Origin: Phycisphaerae bacterium
GTDB lineage: Bacteria; Planctomycetota; Phycisphaerae; Tepidisphaerales; Tepidisphaeraceae
NCBI GenBank assembly: GCA_025936175.1
Contig: JAICTV010000001.1
Location: 58,362 to 122,361 of the forward strand
Direction of reading: 5' to 3'
Length of the DNA stretch: 64,000 bases
The notes beneath the pieces are model-generated. The model searched no databases, was not told the origin of the DNA, and worked only from the letters and a program-made list of their open reading frames with translations. Shown piece by piece: positions 9,808-18,561 of this stretch. Each line of letters begins with the position of its first letter. Positions within the stretch are counted from its first letter, which is position 1. The position numbers and the translations under genes were made by a program.

Positions 9808-10317
9808 ATGACACTCGCTTCGCAGCAACGCCTCGCCTCCGCCGCCGCGTCGGCGCTGGCCATCGGTCAGGTGCAACGCCGTGCAACCCCACGCAGCGTG
9901 GTGCAACAAAACTCGACAATGCGCAAAACGAACCCACCGCCCGGGTCGGTGCAACCGGATGCAACGCTGTGCAACGTGGTGCAACAAAAAACGCGAAATG
10001 ACAAAACGAACCCAGGCGATCAGCCGCGGTCGCTCCAGCCTCGGCAACTGCTCGCGGCACGCATGCTCACGCAGGGCTACAGCATCGTCGAAGTCTCGAC
10101 CCATCTAGGAACCGCGCGCACCACCGTCTGGCGGTGGATGCGCGATCGCGCCTTCCGCGCCGAGCTGCGCCAGCTCCATCAGACACTCGCCGCGACCAGC
10201 TCGACGGCCCGCGCCCTTGCCCGCGCGCGGCAGGAGGTCGCCGACGAGGCCGTCTACGCCGCCGCGCGCCGCGCCCTCGGCTTTCCGCCGCCGCTCGGTC
10301 CATCCGCTAACGCTTGA
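9808..10317 (+). CDS. Small HTH protein with duplicated VVQQ...KTNP peptide
   Basis: A 169-residue protein with a strong Shine-Dalgarno (GGGAGGAG just before the ATG). Residues about 70-125 form a homeodomain-like helix-turn-helix ([18 protein letters not shown], then [19 protein letters not shown]), like the DNA-binding part of transposase or terminase small-subunit proteins. Residues 22-72 are unusual: two tandem copies of an about 24-residue segment ([13 protein letters not shown]...KTNP and [13 protein letters not shown]...KTNP), encoded by two DNA repeats of about 72 nt rich in GTGCAAC. The C-terminus is Ala/Arg-rich. No transposase catalytic domain is present, so it is more likely a DNA-binding regulator or domesticated remnant. 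Function unknown. Confidence 0.6.
   Translation: MTLASQQRLASAAASALAIGQVQRRATPRSVVQQNSTMRKTNPPPGSVQPDATLCNVVQQKTRNDKTNPGDQPRSLQPRQLLAARMLTQGYSIVEVSTHLGTARTTVWRWMRDRAFRAELRQLHQTLAATSSTARALARARQEVADEAVYAAARRALGFPPPLGPSANA
9871..10020 (+). repeat. Two tandem ~72-nt repeats inside the HTH gene
   Basis: Copy 1 (about 9871-9944) and copy 2 (about 9949-10020) share GTGCAAC motifs, CGTGGTGCAACAAAA and an AAAACGAACCCA end. Within each copy GTGCAAC recurs two or three times. They encode the duplicated peptide of the HTH protein. Confidence 0.75.
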
Positions 10318-10501
10318 GATGACAATGGTTAACGTGCCGAACCGCGATCTCCCTCACGCTCGGCCGCTCCTTGCTCGCGCAAGGCGCGTTCGCTACATTG
10401 CCCGGCCCTGCGCGTTTTGGCGGACGGATGGGCGTTCGCCAGCCGCGCCGGCCGCCTCACGTAAAACCCGGCAACCGCGTTTACCACACAGGAGCTTCCA
10501 C

Positions 10502-11740
10502 GTGTCCGCTCAGAGCCAGCAGAACTTCCGTCGCAGCAGCCACCTCTTCACCAGCGAGTCCGTCACCATGGGCCACCCCGATAAAGTGGCCGATCAGATC
10601 TCCGACGGCATCCTCGACGCGCTGCTGAAAGAAGATCCCAAGAGCCGCGTCGCCTGCGAGACGCTGGTGACCACCGGCCAGTGCATCGTCGCCGGCGAGA
10701 TCACCACCAACGCCTACGTCGACGTCATCCAGGTCGCGCGCGACACGATCAAGGAAATCGGCTACACGCACCCGGACATCGGCTTCGACTACACCTGCGG
10801 CGTGCTCAGCGCACTCCACAGCCAGTCCCCCGACATCGCGCGCGGCGTCGATCACGCCGAGGGCAACGCCAGGGAAGAGGAGATGGGCGCCGGCGACCAG
10901 GGCCTGATGTTCGGCTACGCCTGCACCGAGACGGATGCGCTCATGCCGCTGCCGATCCACCTCGCGCACCGCATCGTCGAGCGTCTGGCCGAGCTTCGTC
11001 AGAACGGCACGCTCAAGTGGCTGCGTCCCGACGGCAAATCGCAGGTGACGGTCGAGTACAAGGACGAGAAGCCCGTCCGCGTTCACACCGTCGTCGTCTC
11101 CACGCAGCACGATGAATCCGTGCTCAAGGGCGACGTCTTCAGCGATGAGGCGAAGAAGCAGATCATCGAGCAGGTCATCAAGCCCGTCATTCCGCCCAAG
11201 TACTGGAACGGCGACATCAAGTTCCACATCAATCCGACCGGCCGCTTCCTGGTCGGCGGGCCGCACGGCGACACGGGCCTGACCGGCCGCAAGATCATCG
11301 TTGATTCCTACGGCGGTCGCGGCGCGCACGGCGGAGGGGCGTTCAGCGGCAAGGACCCGTCCAAGGTCGATCGCTCCGCCTGCTACATGGGCCGCTACAT
11401 CGCCAAGAACATCGTCGCCGCGGGCCTGGCCGAAGCGGCCGAAGTGCAGCTCGCTTACGCGATCGGCGTCGCCGAACCGGTGAGCGTCACCGTCAGCACC
11501 GAAGGCACCGCGGTCATCCCCGAAGACAAGATCGCCGAGCTGGTGCGCAAGCATTTCCCGCTGACGCCCAAGGGAATCATCAAGCACCTCGACCTGCTCA
11601 AGCCGATCTACAAGGCGACCGCCAAGCACGGCCACTTCGGCCGCGAGCCCGGCAAGGACGGGAGTTTTTCCTGGGAGAAAACCGACAAGGCCGCGGCGCT
11701 GGCGAAGGACGCCGGGACGCAGGTGCGCAAGATTGGATAG
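10502..11740 (+). CDS. metK: S-adenosylmethionine synthase
   Basis: Makes S-adenosylmethionine from methionine and ATP in the cytoplasm. The protein shows [20 protein letters not shown] at the N-terminus, [10 protein letters not shown], the metal/ATP loop [31 protein letters not shown] and [16 protein letters not shown], all hallmarks of MetK. I choose the GTG at 10502 because AGGAG ends 7 nt before it; this gives 412 residues, slightly above the usual 380-400. The frame is open further upstream but without family sequence. I could not recognise a SAM or SAH riboswitch in the 184-bp leader. Confidence 0.97.
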   Translation: MSAQSQQNFRRSSHLFTSESVTMGHPDKVADQISDGILDALLKEDPKSRVACETLVTTGQCIVAGEITTNAYVDVIQVARDTIKEIGYTHPDIGFDYTCGVLSALHSQSPDIARGVDHAEGNAREEEMGAGDQGLMFGYACTETDALMPLPIHLAHRIVERLAELRQNGTLKWLRPDGKSQVTVEYKDEKPVRVHTVVVSTQHDESVLKGDVFSDEAKKQIIEQVIKPVIPPKYWNGDIKFHINPTGRFLVGGPHGDTGLTGRKIIVDSYGGRGAHGGGAFSGKDPSKVDRSACYMGRYIAKNIVAAGLAEAAEVQLAYAIGVAEPVSVTVSTEGTAVIPEDKIAELVRKHFPLTPKGIIKHLDLLKPIYKATAKHGHFGREPGKDGSFSWEKTDKAAALAKDAGTQVRKIG

Positions 11741-11827
11741 ACGGGAATTCAAAGCGGAGGGGGAGCCGATGATTCGTCGCACAATGTCGGAGAAATGCGC
11801 GGATTCGCATAGCGCCGCCCGCGGATT

Positions 11828-11900
11828 GTCATCCCGAGGTAATCCGAGGGATCTGGCTAACCGCTGGTGTCCGGGATCCCCCGGAGTACCCCGGGATGAC
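11828..11900. repeat. Family C palindromic element (copy 1)
   Basis: Inverted repeat of the TCATCCCGAGGTA...CTCCGAGGGATC / GGAGTACCTCGGGATGAC type. The ends GTCATCCCG and CGGGATGAC pair. It lies between metK and the next start; at least seven more copies occur in the window. Confidence 0.8.
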
Positions 11901-11918
11901 ACCGCGCGCCACCGCACG

Positions 11919-12686
11919 ATGCAATCCGTCATCATGGCGTTCGCCGCACTCGTGGCAGTGGCAGCTCCGCTGCCACTGTGCGTCGCCGCGCCCCCGCCCG
12001 CACCGGCGCCCGCGCCGACGACGCTTGCGTCCGGCGCGACGACCCGTCCGGCCGCCTCCCCCGCGCTCGATCAGTCGTCTCCCAAAGCGCTGCTTCGCAG
12101 CTTCTTCCTCTCCCGCGGTGAAGTCGATGAAACCGCTCTCCGCTCGTTGTTCTACGCCGCCAACTTGACCGAGCAGAAAATCCTCGACGGCGTCATCCAG
12201 GTCGAGCTGGCGAACGCCCGCCTTCGCGCCGCCGAGCAGCAGAAGTTCGGCCACGCCACCACCGCGCCGTCATCGCCCGGCGCATCGCAGCTCGATCCTC
12301 AATCCGCCGCCGACATCGACATGTTCGTCGAGAAGATCGCCGGCGATCACGCCACCGTCGCGCCGGCGAAGGACGCGGCGATGTCGATGGAGCTCGTGCG
12401 CGTGGACGGCAAGTGGAAGCTCCCGATCGCATCGCTCGCCGGCCGCGCGGTCGGTCCCGGCGCGGCCGACTCGATCCGGGCCGCCACCAAAGCGCAGATC
12501 GAGGTGATTGACGGACTCGCCGCCGACGTGCGAAGCGGGAAGCTGACGAGCGAAGATCAGGTCCGCCAGGAGATGGATCGGCGTTTCGCCGAACGTCTCG
12601 CGGCGGCGGTGAAGGGGACCGTGCCGCCGGCGTCTTCGTCGGCGACCCAGCCTTCGACCGTGCCGAAGCTATCGACGCGGTCGTAA
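11919..12686 (+). CDS. Exported protein of unknown function
   Basis: I start this gene at the ATG at 11919 (MQSVIMAFAAL), which gives a signal peptide with the hydrophobic core IMAFAALVAVAAPLPL and a probable cleavage or lipid site near CVAAPPP. The 255-residue protein then has a Pro/Ala/Thr linker and a helical region with LLRSFFLSRGEVDETALRSLFYA, where a short folded domain may sit, and ends in another low-complexity tail. No catalytic motif is visible. The frame is open further upstream, but that part is made of a family C palindrome, so I exclude it. A palindrome at 11956-11978 falls inside the signal peptide. Confidence 0.55.
   Translation: MQSVIMAFAALVAVAAPLPLCVAAPPPAPAPAPTTLASGATTRPAASPALDQSSPKALLRSFFLSRGEVDETALRSLFYAANLTEQKILDGVIQVELANARLRAAEQQKFGHATTAPSSPGASQLDPQSAADIDMFVEKIAGDHATVAPAKDAAMSMELVRVDGKWKLPIASLAGRAVGPGAADSIRAATKAQIEVIDGLAADVRSGKLTSEDQVRQEMDRRFAERLAAAVKGTVPPASSSATQPSTVPKLSTRS
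11956..11978. repeat. Palindrome inside signal-peptide coding sequence
   Basis: Arms CAGTGGCAG and CTGCCACTG around CTCCG. It encodes the VAVAAPLPL core of the predicted signal peptide of the exported protein. Confidence 0.6.
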
Positions 12687-12713
12687 GGCGGCGATTGGTT
12701 CGGCGGGAGCATT

Positions 12714-12797
12714 GTCATCCCGAGCGGTAATTCGCGAAGGATCTCGACGTCGAACGATTCTCGTCCTCCGAGATCCCTCGGAGTACCTCGGGACGAC
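12714..12797. repeat. Family C palindromic element (copy 2)
   Basis: GTCATCCCGAGCGGTAATTCGCGAAGGATCT on the left and CGAGATCCCTCGGAGTACCTCGGGACGAC on the right pair imperfectly. It lies in the convergent gap between the exported-protein gene and mgtE. Confidence 0.75.
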
Positions 12798-12844
12798 GGG
12801 GCTTTTGGTGTCTGAGAGGCGAAAGGGGGAAGCGTGGGGGCGGT

Positions 12845-14197
12845 TCAAGGTAATCCAAAAATCTTGATCGCGACGCTCGCCAAGCCGAGCGTGGTGAAGA
12901 AGCCGCAGCAGTCGGTCACCGTCGTCGCGAAGATGGTGGCGGACTGCGCGGGGTCGAAGCCGAGCCACTTCATCACGAACGGGATCGTCACCCCGCTGAC
13001 GCACGCCATCACGTGGTTGATGATCAGCGCGAGGAACACCACGCTGCCGAGGAAGATGCCCTCGCGTCCGAAGTGGAAGGCGACGGCGACGGTCGCGGTG
13101 GTGACGCCGATCACCACGCCGCTGAGCAGCCCGACGAGGAACTCGCGCCAGAGGATGCGCTTGAGCAGCGCGCGGTCCACTTCGCCCAGCGCGATGCCGC
13201 GGATGGCGACGGCCATCGCCTGCGCGCCGGCGTTTCCGCCCATGCCGGAGACGATGGTCTGGTATGCCGCCAGGATCGCCACCTTCGCGATCGTGTCCTG
13301 GAAGATCGCGATGACCGATGCCGCCATGAACGCCGTCAGCAGGTTCACCTCCAGCCACCAGATCCGCTTCTTGAAGCTGAAATGCCACGGGCTGGTGAGC
13401 CGCTCCTCCGCGCCGGCGCCGGCCATGCGCTGCACGTCCTCGGTCGCCTCGTCCTGGATGACGTCCACCACGTCGTCCACGGTGATGAGCCCGAGCAGCT
13501 TGTTGCGCTGGTCGGTCACCGGCATGGCGAGGTACTTGTACTTCCGCATGATCCGCGCGACTTCTTCCTGGTCGGTCGTCGCGACGACCGACGAGACGTT
13601 CCGCCGCATGACGTCGCGGATCTGCCGCTGCGGCCGCGCGAGGATCAGGTCGCGCATCGACAGCACGCCCACCAGCCGCTGCTGCCGATCCACGACGTAG
13701 ACGTAGAACATCTGCTCCAGCTCTTCGTGGAGCCGTCGGAGCTCTTCGATGGCCTGGCCGACGGTGAGGTCTTCGCTGAGCGCCGTGACCTCGGTGGTCA
13801 TGATGCCGCCGGCGGTATCCGGCGGATACTGCCGGAGGTTGCGGACGTCGGCGGCGTCGGCGGCGTTCATCTCGCCGAGCAGTTGCTCGCGCAGCTCCCC
13901 CTCGACGCGGTCGAGGATGTCGACGCGGTCGTCCGGGTCGATCTCCTGCAGCACCATCGCCGCCTCCGGCGGCTGCATCGTGCTGATCACGACGGCGGCG
14001 GCGGAAGGATCCATCGCGCTGAGGACGGCGGCGGCGGTGTCGGGGTCGAGGTACTCGGCGACCGCCGCCGCCTCGCGCGGCTCCATCTCCGCCACCATCT
14101 GCGCCGCGTCCGCCGGCGGGATCGCCTCGATCGTGTGCGCGACGTAGCTGGGGTCTTGGGATGTGGGGGTGGAACTTGCGGGCGTCTCCTCGGACAT
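12845..14197 (-). CDS. mgtE: Magnesium transporter MgtE
   Basis: Inner-membrane Mg2+ channel. The 450-residue protein follows the MgtE order: an N-terminal helical MgtE_N domain (residues about 15-130, with repeated EPREAAAVAEYL and VDILDRVEGELREQLL-type helices), a CBS pair (about 130-260, MTTEVTALSEDLTVGQAIEELRR and ITVDDVVDVIQDEATEDV), then five membrane segments with the pore motif GGNAGAQAMAVAIRGIALGE. Length is normal. It is convergent with the exported-protein gene and separated from the GNAT gene by a long inverted repeat. Confidence 0.95.
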   Translation of the reverse strand: MSEETPASSTPTSQDPSYVAHTIEAIPPADAAQMVAEMEPREAAAVAEYLDPDTAAAVLSAMDPSAAAVVISTMQPPEAAMVLQEIDPDDRVDILDRVEGELREQLLGEMNAADAADVRNLRQYPPDTAGGIMTTEVTALSEDLTVGQAIEELRRLHEELEQMFYVYVVDRQQRLVGVLSMRDLILARPQRQIRDVMRRNVSSVVATTDQEEVARIMRKYKYLAMPVTDQRNKLLGLITVDDVVDVIQDEATEDVQRMAGAGAEERLTSPWHFSFKKRIWWLEVNLLTAFMAASVIAIFQDTIAKVAILAAYQTIVSGMGGNAGAQAMAVAIRGIALGEVDRALLKRILWREFLVGLLSGVVIGVTTATVAVAFHFGREGIFLGSVVFLALIINHVMACVSGVTIPFVMKWLGFDPAQSATIFATTVTDCCGFFTTLGLASVAIKIFGLP

Positions 14198-14219
14198 GCG
14201 GGGGTTATATCAATGATCG

Positions 14220-14296
14220 GAAGGAAAAAGGAAAAACGAAAAGGGAAAAAGGCTCGCGCCGCACCTTGTTCCTTTTTCGTTTTTCCTTTTTCCTTC
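14220..14296. repeat. Family G purine/pyrimidine inverted repeat
   Basis: Arms of 27 nt (14220-14246 and 14270-14296) match at 26 of 27 positions. The left is purine-rich (GAAGGAAAAAGGAAAAACGA...) and the right pyrimidine-rich. It lies between the GNAT stop and the mgtE start and could fold into a long hairpin. Confidence 0.8.
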
Positions 14297-14302
14297 GGCG
14301 AG

Positions 14303-14863
14303 TCAATCGAGCGGAACATACCAGAACAACGTCACCGCTTCCTTGACCAGATCATGATTGGAGTTCCGCCGCGTGTCCACGCCGCTCAATTCAAAGCCGC
14401 ACCTGGCGAGCAGCGCGGCGGCGGGGAGGTTGTTGGTCAGCGTCTGCGCCGCCACCGCGCGCATCTCCGCCTCGCGCGCCGACTGGATCACCTGGTACGC
14501 CAGCGCCGTCCCCATCCCCTGCCGGCGGAAATCGAAATCGACGCGGAGATCGACGATCTGCAGCGTTCCCGCCGCCGGCTCCGGCCGCGCGACGACCGAC
14601 GCGACCGGCTGATCGTCGTGCTCGACCAGCAACGCGGTTCCCTCCTCGTTCCCGCTGACGATCTGCTTGAGCGTGAAGAAGGCGTCGTCGCTGAGCCGAT
14701 TGGGCTCGATCAGCTTCTCGCGCTGCCGGCGTTCCTGCAGCCGCCAGCTCGCGCGCAGTCCCTCGCCGCCGCGATCCACGTGCAGGTATTTGACCGACTC
14801 GATCGTCCCGTCGATCTCCTGCACGCCGGCCAAATCTTCGAGCTTTGCGGGTCTGATCTCCAT
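14303..14863 (-). CDS. GNAT-family N-acetyltransferase
   Basis: Acetyl-CoA-dependent acetyltransferase of unknown substrate. The 186-residue protein begins MEIRPAKLEDLAGVQEIDG, the usual GNAT first strand and helix. It has a beta-4/alpha-3 region with LRVDFDFRRQGMGTALAYQV, where RRQGMGTAL is the R/QxxGxG/A pyrophosphate-binding motif, followed by AAQTLTNNLPAAALLARCGFELSG, the expected N-x-A-x-x-L-x-x-x-G-F end. The ATG at 14863 gives a normal GNAT length; no clear Shine-Dalgarno precedes it. Confidence 0.85.
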   Translation of the reverse strand: MEIRPAKLEDLAGVQEIDGTIESVKYLHVDRGGEGLRASWRLQERRQREKLIEPNRLSDDAFFTLKQIVSGNEEGTALLVEHDDQPVASVVARPEPAAGTLQIVDLRVDFDFRRQGMGTALAYQVIQSAREAEMRAVAAQTLTNNLPAAALLARCGFELSGVDTRRNSNHDLVKEAVTLFWYVPLD

Positions 14864-14915
14864 CGCGGCGTCACACGATACCACACGCGCCTCGGTGCGA
14901 TTATCCTAGGCGCTT

Positions 14916-15500
14916 ATGAAGCGATTCCTGAACGTGGGCGGCGGGAGCAAGGAGATCCCGGTGCCGGATTATTACCGCGACTGGCAGCACGACCTCGCCG
15001 ACGCCGACCCGGAAAGCGGCGCCGATCAGCCGGTCGAGCCGCGCGAGCTGACGAAACTGCCTGCCGGCATCTACGACGCGACCTACTGCGCGCACGTCCT
15101 GGAGCGCTATTACCCGCACGACGGCCGCAGGGTGATCGCCGGCATCAAGCACGTGCTGAAGCCGGACGGCTTCGCGGAAATCCGTACGGTGAACCTGGCC
15201 GCCGTGATGAAAGAAGCGGCGGCGAAGAACCTCGAGCTGAGCGATCCGCTGATGCAAACCGACGCCGGCGCCGTGACGTTGCGCGACCTGATCTACGGCT
15301 ATCAGGACGACTTGGAAGAGATCGGCGACGACAACTTCGTCCATCGCACCGGCTTCTCGCCGCAGACGCTGGCGTCACTGCTGAGCGACGCCGGCTTCGC
15401 GCGGGTGATCGTCGCGGGCTACGGCTTGAACCTCCTCGCCTACGCCTTCAGGCAGGAACCGAACGCCGAGCAGAAGAAGCTGCTGAATCTGCCGGCCTGA
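14916..15500 (+). CDS. Class I SAM-dependent methyltransferase-like protein
   Basis: A 194-residue protein whose first residues, MKRFLNVGGGSKEIPVP, resemble motif I (hxVGxG) of sugar or lipid methyltransferases related to predicted SAM-dependent enzymes in glycan clusters. Later segments YDATYCAHVLERY and VLKPDGFAEIRTVNL match motifs II-III (the HVLEH-type helix and the LKPGG turn). It lies upstream of the TPR/OGT-like gene, as such methyltransferases often do in glycosylation loci. The substrate is unknown. Confidence 0.75.
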   Translation: MKRFLNVGGGSKEIPVPDYYRDWQHDLADADPESGADQPVEPRELTKLPAGIYDATYCAHVLERYYPHDGRRVIAGIKHVLKPDGFAEIRTVNLAAVMKEAAAKNLELSDPLMQTDAGAVTLRDLIYGYQDDLEEIGDDNFVHRTGFSPQTLASLLSDAGFARVIVAGYGLNLLAYAFRQEPNAEQKKLLNLPA

Positions 15501-15700
15501 CGCGGCGCGGCATAGCGCGCGCGATCGTCATCCCGAGGTGCCTCTTCTCCCGGGCGAAAATCGTCGTCGTCGAACCGCCCGCGCGCGAGCTTGCGGCGGC
15601 CCGGCGGGTCGCGGCGGCGTCGATCGGGAGAATGCTGCGGCGCGACGACCGATCGCCATCCTCGTGCCCGTCGTGCGGTTGCTGCTATCATCGCCGGGCG

Positions 15701-17461
15701 ATGGCGATGAACCCGCTGCTGCGCGACGGTCTGGCGGCTCACGAAGCGGGCAATCTCGCGCGGGCCGAGCAGTGCTACCGCGGCGTGCTGGCGCAGGAGC
15801 CGAACAATCCGGACGCGCAGCATCTCCTGGGCGTGATCGCCTTCCAGGCGCGGCGATACGAGCCGGCGGCCGATCTGATCTCGCGCGCGATCGCGGTGAA
15901 CCCCGGCGCGGCGATGTACCACAACAATCTCGGCAACGTCCTGCGCGCGATGGTGCGCCGGGCGGAAGCCGAAGGCTGCTACCGACGCGCGGTGCAGCTT
16001 CAGCCGAGCTACGCCGACGCGCAGACGAACCTCGGGACCGTGCTGCGCGATCAGGCGAAGTTCGCGGCGGCCGTTGAGGCCTACGAGCGCGCGGCAAAGA
16101 TCAACCCGTCGCTGGCGGAAGCGCACGGCAACCTCGGGACCGCGCTGAAAGATCAAGGCCGCATCGACGAAGCGATCGAGGCGTACCGCCGGGCGATCAA
16201 GCTGAATCCGAAGTACGTCGACGCGCACTCGAATCTTTGCTACACGCTGCATTTCTCCGATCGATACGCGCCGCAGCAGATCTTTGACGAGCACGTTCGT
16301 TGGGCAAAGGAGCATGCCAGCGGCATTGCTTCGCCGCCGGCGCAGCCCGACGACCGGTCGCCCGGGCGCCGGCTGCGCATCGGATTCGTCTCGCCCGATT
16401 TTCGCGAGCATCCCGTCGCGCGGTTTCTCTGGCCGCTGTTCGAGCAGCGCGATCGATCCGCCTTCGAGTTCGTCTGCTACGCCGGCGGGGATCTGACCGA
16501 TGCCGTGACGGATCAATACCGCGCGTCGGCCGACGCATTTCACGTGGTCGCGCCGCTGAGCGACGAGCAACTCGCCAAGCTCGTCCGATCGCACGCGATC
16601 GACATCCTCGTCGATCTCACCGGCCACACGAACAACGGGCGGCTCATCACCTTCGCGCATCGCCCGGCGCCGGTGCAGATGACGTATCTGGGTTATCCCG
16701 ACACCACCGGGACGCGCGCGATCAACTATCGCATCACCGACGAGATCGCCGATCCCATCGGCGCCGATCGGCTGCATGCCGAGGCGCTGCTGCGCGTCTT
16801 CGGATGCTTCCTCTGCTACCCGCTGCCGCGCGATCTGCCGCCCGTCTCGCCGCCGCCGGCGAAGGCCAACGGCCACATCACGTTCGGATCGTTCAACAAC
16901 CTGGGCAAAATTTCGGCGACAACGATCCGATTCTGGTCCGCGGTTCTCGCGGCGATGCCGGGCTCGCGCATGATCATCAAGACGACGAGCTTCGGCGACG
17001 CGCCGACGCGCGAGCTCGCGCGCGAGCGGTTCGCCAGGCAGGGATTGCCGGTCGAGCGCTTCGAGCTGCTCGGGCCGGAGCGCTCGCAGTCGGAGCACAT
17101 CGCGACCTATGCCCGGATCGACATCGCGCTCGACACATATCCGTACAACGGGACGACGACGACGTGCGAGGCGCTGTCGATGGGCGTGCCGGTCGTGAGC
17201 CTCGTCGGGCCTAATCACTGCGCGCGGGTGGGATTGAGTCTTCTCACCGCCGTCGGCCATGCCGAATGGGCCGCGCAGTCGCAGGAGCGATGCGTCGAGA
17301 TCGCGTCATCCCTCGCCGCGGACATCGCCGCCCTCGTCGTGATCCGCGCTCAACTTCGGCAGGCAATGGCGGTATCAACGTTGTGCGATGCCACCGGCTT
17401 TGCGCGAAAGATCGAGCAGGTCTTCCGCGACGCCTGGCAAAGTTACCTGCGAGGAACTTGA
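15701..17461 (+). CDS. TPR protein with O-GlcNAc-transferase-like (GT41) domain
   Basis: The 586-residue protein has about five TPR units in residues 1-175 (for example HNNLGNVLRAMVRRAEAEGCYRRA, TNLGTVLRDQAKFAAAVEAYERA, GNLGTALKDQGRIDEAIEAYRRA). These are followed by a GT41 C-terminal half: RIGFVSPDFREHPVARFL, DLTGHTNNGRLITFAHRPAPVQ, YLGYPDTTGTRAINYRITD, FGSFNNLGKISATTI and TYPYNGTTTTCEALSMGVPVV. These are the motifs of eukaryotic OGT and bacterial homologues that glycosylate proteins from UDP-GlcNAc; the actual substrate is unknown. It starts at the ATG at 15701, the first start after a 200-bp gap, with a second ATG 6 bp on. The stop is 7 bp before xylA. Confidence 0.85.
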   Translation: MAMNPLLRDGLAAHEAGNLARAEQCYRGVLAQEPNNPDAQHLLGVIAFQARRYEPAADLISRAIAVNPGAAMYHNNLGNVLRAMVRRAEAEGCYRRAVQLQPSYADAQTNLGTVLRDQAKFAAAVEAYERAAKINPSLAEAHGNLGTALKDQGRIDEAIEAYRRAIKLNPKYVDAHSNLCYTLHFSDRYAPQQIFDEHVRWAKEHASGIASPPAQPDDRSPGRRLRIGFVSPDFREHPVARFLWPLFEQRDRSAFEFVCYAGGDLTDAVTDQYRASADAFHVVAPLSDEQLAKLVRSHAIDILVDLTGHTNNGRLITFAHRPAPVQMTYLGYPDTTGTRAINYRITDEIADPIGADRLHAEALLRVFGCFLCYPLPRDLPPVSPPPAKANGHITFGSFNNLGKISATTIRFWSAVLAAMPGSRMIIKTTSFGDAPTRELARERFARQGLPVERFELLGPERSQSEHIATYARIDIALDTYPYNGTTTTCEALSMGVPVVSLVGPNHCARVGLSLLTAVGHAEWAAQSQERCVEIASSLAADIAALVVIRAQLRQAMAVSTLCDATGFARKIEQVFRDAWQSYLRGT

Positions 17462-17468
17462 GTCACCC

Positions 17469-18512
17469 ATGAGCACCGCCACCGACTACCGCTTTTCCTT
17501 CGGCCCGTGGAACATTCACGAGGGCGCCGATCCCTTCGGCCCGGCCGTCCGCCCGACGGTCGCGTTCTCGAAGAAGCTCGCGATGTACAAAGAGCTCGGC
17601 TTCGACGCAGTCCAGTTTCACGACGACGACGCCGTGCCGGATATCGACGGCAAGTCCGCCGATCAGGTGCGCGCCGAAGCGCGGCAGATGAAGAAGATGC
17701 TCGCCGATCACGGCCTCGTCGCGGAGTTCACCGCGCCGCGGCTGTGGGAAGACCCGCGCGGGATCGACGGCGGGTTCACGTCGAACGATTCTCAAGTGCG
17801 GAAGTGGGCGATCGATCGCACCAGGCGCTGCATCGACGTCGCGCGCGAGCTCGGCATCAAGTTCGTCGTCCTCTGGCTCGCGCGCGAGGGCACGTACATC
17901 CGGGAGGCCAAGAACGCGATCGACGCGCACAAGCACCTTCTCGATGCGCTCAACGCGCTGCTCCAGCATGACAAGGAGGTCGAGATCGCGATCGAGCCCA
18001 AGCCCAATGAGCCGATGGACCACGCCTACATCCCGACGATCGGCCACGCGCTGGCGATCGGGATGCAGACGGTCGACCCCAGGCGCACGGGCGGCTTGAT
18101 CGAGACCGCGCACGCGATCCTCGCCGGGCTCGATCCGTCCGATGAGATGGCGTTTGCGCTGCAGGCCGGAAAACTGTGGAGCGTTCACCTCAACGATCAG
18201 AACGGCCTGAAATTCGACGAGGACAAATCTTTCGGCGCGGCGAACCTGCGCGTGGCGTACAACCAGGTGCGCGTGCTCGAGCTGGCCGGCTATGCGAAGA
18301 CCGGCCGATACATTGGTCTGGATGTGAAGGCGATGCGCACGCAGCAGGCTGACGTCGCGACGAAGCATCTGGCCAACAGCCGCCGGATTTTTCTCGCGCT
18401 GGTGGAGAAGTTCCGCACGTTCGACCGAAAACTAGAGCAGCAGCTCATCGCCGCGCGGGATTATGAGGCGCTGGAGATGGCGGTTCTCGCCCATTTGATG
18501 GGCGTCAAATAG
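17469..18512 (+). CDS. xylA: Xylose isomerase
   Basis: Interconverts D-xylose and D-xylulose (also glucose/fructose) using two divalent metals. The 347-residue TIM-barrel protein has FHDDDAVPDI, the acidic metal-binding segment VEIAIEPKPNEP, then GGLIETAHAILAGL and WSVHLNDQNGLKFDEDKSFG, matching the actinobacterial-type (class I) layout. It is shorter than the usual 385-390 residues. It starts 7 bp after the TPR/GT41 gene, so co-transcription is likely, though no sugar-transport genes are adjacent. Confidence 0.9.
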   Translation: MSTATDYRFSFGPWNIHEGADPFGPAVRPTVAFSKKLAMYKELGFDAVQFHDDDAVPDIDGKSADQVRAEARQMKKMLADHGLVAEFTAPRLWEDPRGIDGGFTSNDSQVRKWAIDRTRRCIDVARELGIKFVVLWLAREGTYIREAKNAIDAHKHLLDALNALLQHDKEVEIAIEPKPNEPMDHAYIPTIGHALAIGMQTVDPRRTGGLIETAHAILAGLDPSDEMAFALQAGKLWSVHLNDQNGLKFDEDKSFGAANLRVAYNQVRVLELAGYAKTGRYIGLDVKAMRTQQADVATKHLANSRRIFLALVEKFRTFDRKLEQQLIAARDYEALEMAVLAHLMGVK

Positions 18513-18561
18513 ACTTATTTGACCGGCCGTTCCAGAATGCCTATCCTTGCCCGACTTTCGC

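Noticed and set aside
9949..10108. Alternative small genes over the GTGCAAC repeats in other frames
   Set aside because: The 9808 frame has the strong Shine-Dalgarno and a coherent HTH; the other frames are Cys/Arg-rich shadows.
9808..10317. Transposase or prophage terminase remnant
   Set aside because: Only an HTH is seen; no DDE, serine or tyrosine catalytic domain, terminal inverted repeats or phage neighbours.
10318..10501. SAM or SAH riboswitch upstream of metK
   Set aside because: A GGCAACC string is present, but the conserved stems and the rest of the SAM-I/SAM-II or SAH core are missing.
13013..15700. Long open frame on the plus strand joined to the TPR/GT41 gene
   Set aside because: It is opposite mgtE and the GNAT gene and encodes Arg/Asp/His-rich shadow sequence with no domain; high GC keeps such frames open.
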